From CAZZCP01 sp964653235 (GTDB taxonomy: Bacteria > Bdellovibrionota > Bdellovibrionia > Bdellovibrionales > UBA840), in assembly GCA_964653235.1 (NCBI GenBank), contig CAZZCP010000064.1:1-14970 (forward strand): DNA of 14,970 nt, written 5' to 3'. Within the stretch, counting starts at the first letter, position 1, and each line of letters opens with the position of its first letter. Below are positions 14,249 to 14,970 of the stretch, piece after piece. The translations under genes and the position numbers were made by a program. Below the pieces are notes generated by a model. It worked only from the letters and a program-made list of their open reading frames with translations. It was not told where the DNA came from and searched no databases.

Positions 14249-14970
14249 TTAGGAGTTCGAACTTCGCTGCCAAAGCTCTTGTTGCTGTTGACCCAGACTC
14301 GACATCTCACCGCCGAGCTCTATTAAGTCATAGGAGTCTTCATTTTCGAGAATCTGCTGAATGAGTTTGTTCATAATATCGTGGCCCGCTCGAAAAAGAA
14401 CCAAATGACCAAACATCGGAGTGCCTAGAGTAACCAAATCTCCCAAAGCATCCAGAGCCTTGTGACGAACAAATTCATCGGGCCAGCGAAGTCCATCTTC
14501 GTTGAGAACCCTATCTTCATCTAAGACAATAGCATTGTGAAGACCGCCGCCAAGAGCCAAGCCCATTTTATGAAGAGCCTCAACATCTTTCATAAAACCA
14601 AAGGTTCTAGCTCCAGCAAGTTCTTCGCCAAAAGAGTTTTGATTGATATCAATATCAATTTTTTGCTGCCCTATTTCGGGGTGATCAAAGGCAATTTCGC
14701 AAGTGATTCTAAGGCCTGGATAAGGAACAATATAAGCATGCTTTTGCCCGTCACTAAAATAGATTGGCTTTTTGACTCGAAGATATTTTCGGGGCAAATC
14801 TTGTTCCATTAAACCCGCTTCGATCAGAGCTGCAAAAAAAACTTTAGCGCTGCCATCACCAATGGGAATCTCGGGGCCTTCGAGCTCGATGATCAAATTG
14901 TCAATGCGAAGAGCTGCAACTGCTGACAAACAGTGCTCGACGGTAGAAACTTTAAATTCATCACCACCCA
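14249..14970 (-). CDS. lpxC: UDP-3-O-acyl-GlcNAc deacetylase LpxC (N-terminus outside window)
   Basis: Zinc amidase that carries out the first committed step of lipid A synthesis in the cytoplasm. The frame is open to the right window edge, so the gene continues beyond it; about 240 C-terminal residues are visible. The first zinc ligand is in VSTVEHCLSA, followed by RIDNLIIELEG and EIPIGDGSA; then RHKALDALGDL gives the second His and the Asp ligand, and FRAGHDIMN the His near the active site. The protein ends with a Gln-rich tail (LGQQQQELWQRSSNS). An internal TTG at 14929 is not the true start. It shows that the organism makes lipid A. Confidence 0.95.
   Translation of the reverse strand, partial: GGDEFKVSTVEHCLSAVAALRIDNLIIELEGPEIPIGDGSAKVFFAALIEAGLMEQDLPRKYLRVKKPIYFSDGQKHAYIVPYPGLRITCEIAFDHPEIGQQKIDIDINQNSFGEELAGARTFGFMKDVEALHKMGLALGGGLHNAIVLDEDRVLNEDGLRWPDEFVRHKALDALGDLVTLGTPMFGHLVLFRAGHDIMNKLIQQILENEDSYDLIELGGEMSSLGQQQQELWQRSSNS

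Noticed and set aside
14254..14263. Palindrome AGTTCGAACT
   Set aside because: It lies inside the lpxC reading frame; a 10-base palindrome is expected by chance in a window of this size.
13045..14310. Longer alanine dehydrogenase starting at 14310
   Set aside because: The extra 53 residues are unlike Ald and overlap lpxC; ATG 14151 has a strong Shine-Dalgarno.

Overview
The window is a dense stretch of chromosome from a Gram-negative, fairly AT-rich bacterium. LpxC (lipid A synthesis), the lytic transglycosylase MltA, two predicted lipoproteins and several exported proteins show an outer membrane. The gene mix and many short predicted exported proteins remind me of Bdellovibrionota or relatives, but this is an impression, not an identification. 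No rRNA, tRNA, CRISPR array, insertion sequence or phage gene is visible; most of the region is ordinary chromosomal backbone.

Left part (1-3350): the N-terminal part of the acyl-CoA dehydrogenase FadE (minus, cut by the window edge) is divergent from a TetR-type regulator whose helix-turn-helix runs upstream of its first standard start codon. Then follow, on plus, an exported chalcone-isomerase-like protein, a thiamine-pyrophosphokinase-like protein overlapping it, and a YqaA/DedA-type membrane protein. FadE and the regulator probably form a fatty-acid degradation control pair.

Middle (3350-8050): a gene-free stretch of about 350 bases holds a 171-bp element bounded by near-perfect 21-bp inverted repeats and containing three more stems. 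This is the most unexplained structure in the window. It is followed by an exported, diverged Ham1/ITPase-like protein, a terminator, an FKBP-type prolyl isomerase lipoprotein (minus), MltA (plus), and a minus-strand operon DUF2288 - DUF493 - PfkB-family sugar/nucleoside kinase.

Right part (8050-14970): a stand-alone alpha/beta hydrolase of the kind usually fused to OsmC; a large exported protein of 833 residues with an HELNH zinc-protease motif and repeated beta-rich modules; the biotin transporter subunit BioY; then, on minus, lpxC (missing its 5' end), alanine dehydrogenase and a nitronate-monooxygenase-like flavoprotein, the last two probably co-transcribed.

Genes are tightly packed: three convergent pairs overlap at their 3' ends. 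Several genes (hydrolase, DUF2288, bioY, perhaps mltA) have no ribosome binding site but have a -10-like box 4-6 bases before the start codon, which suggests leaderless transcripts.
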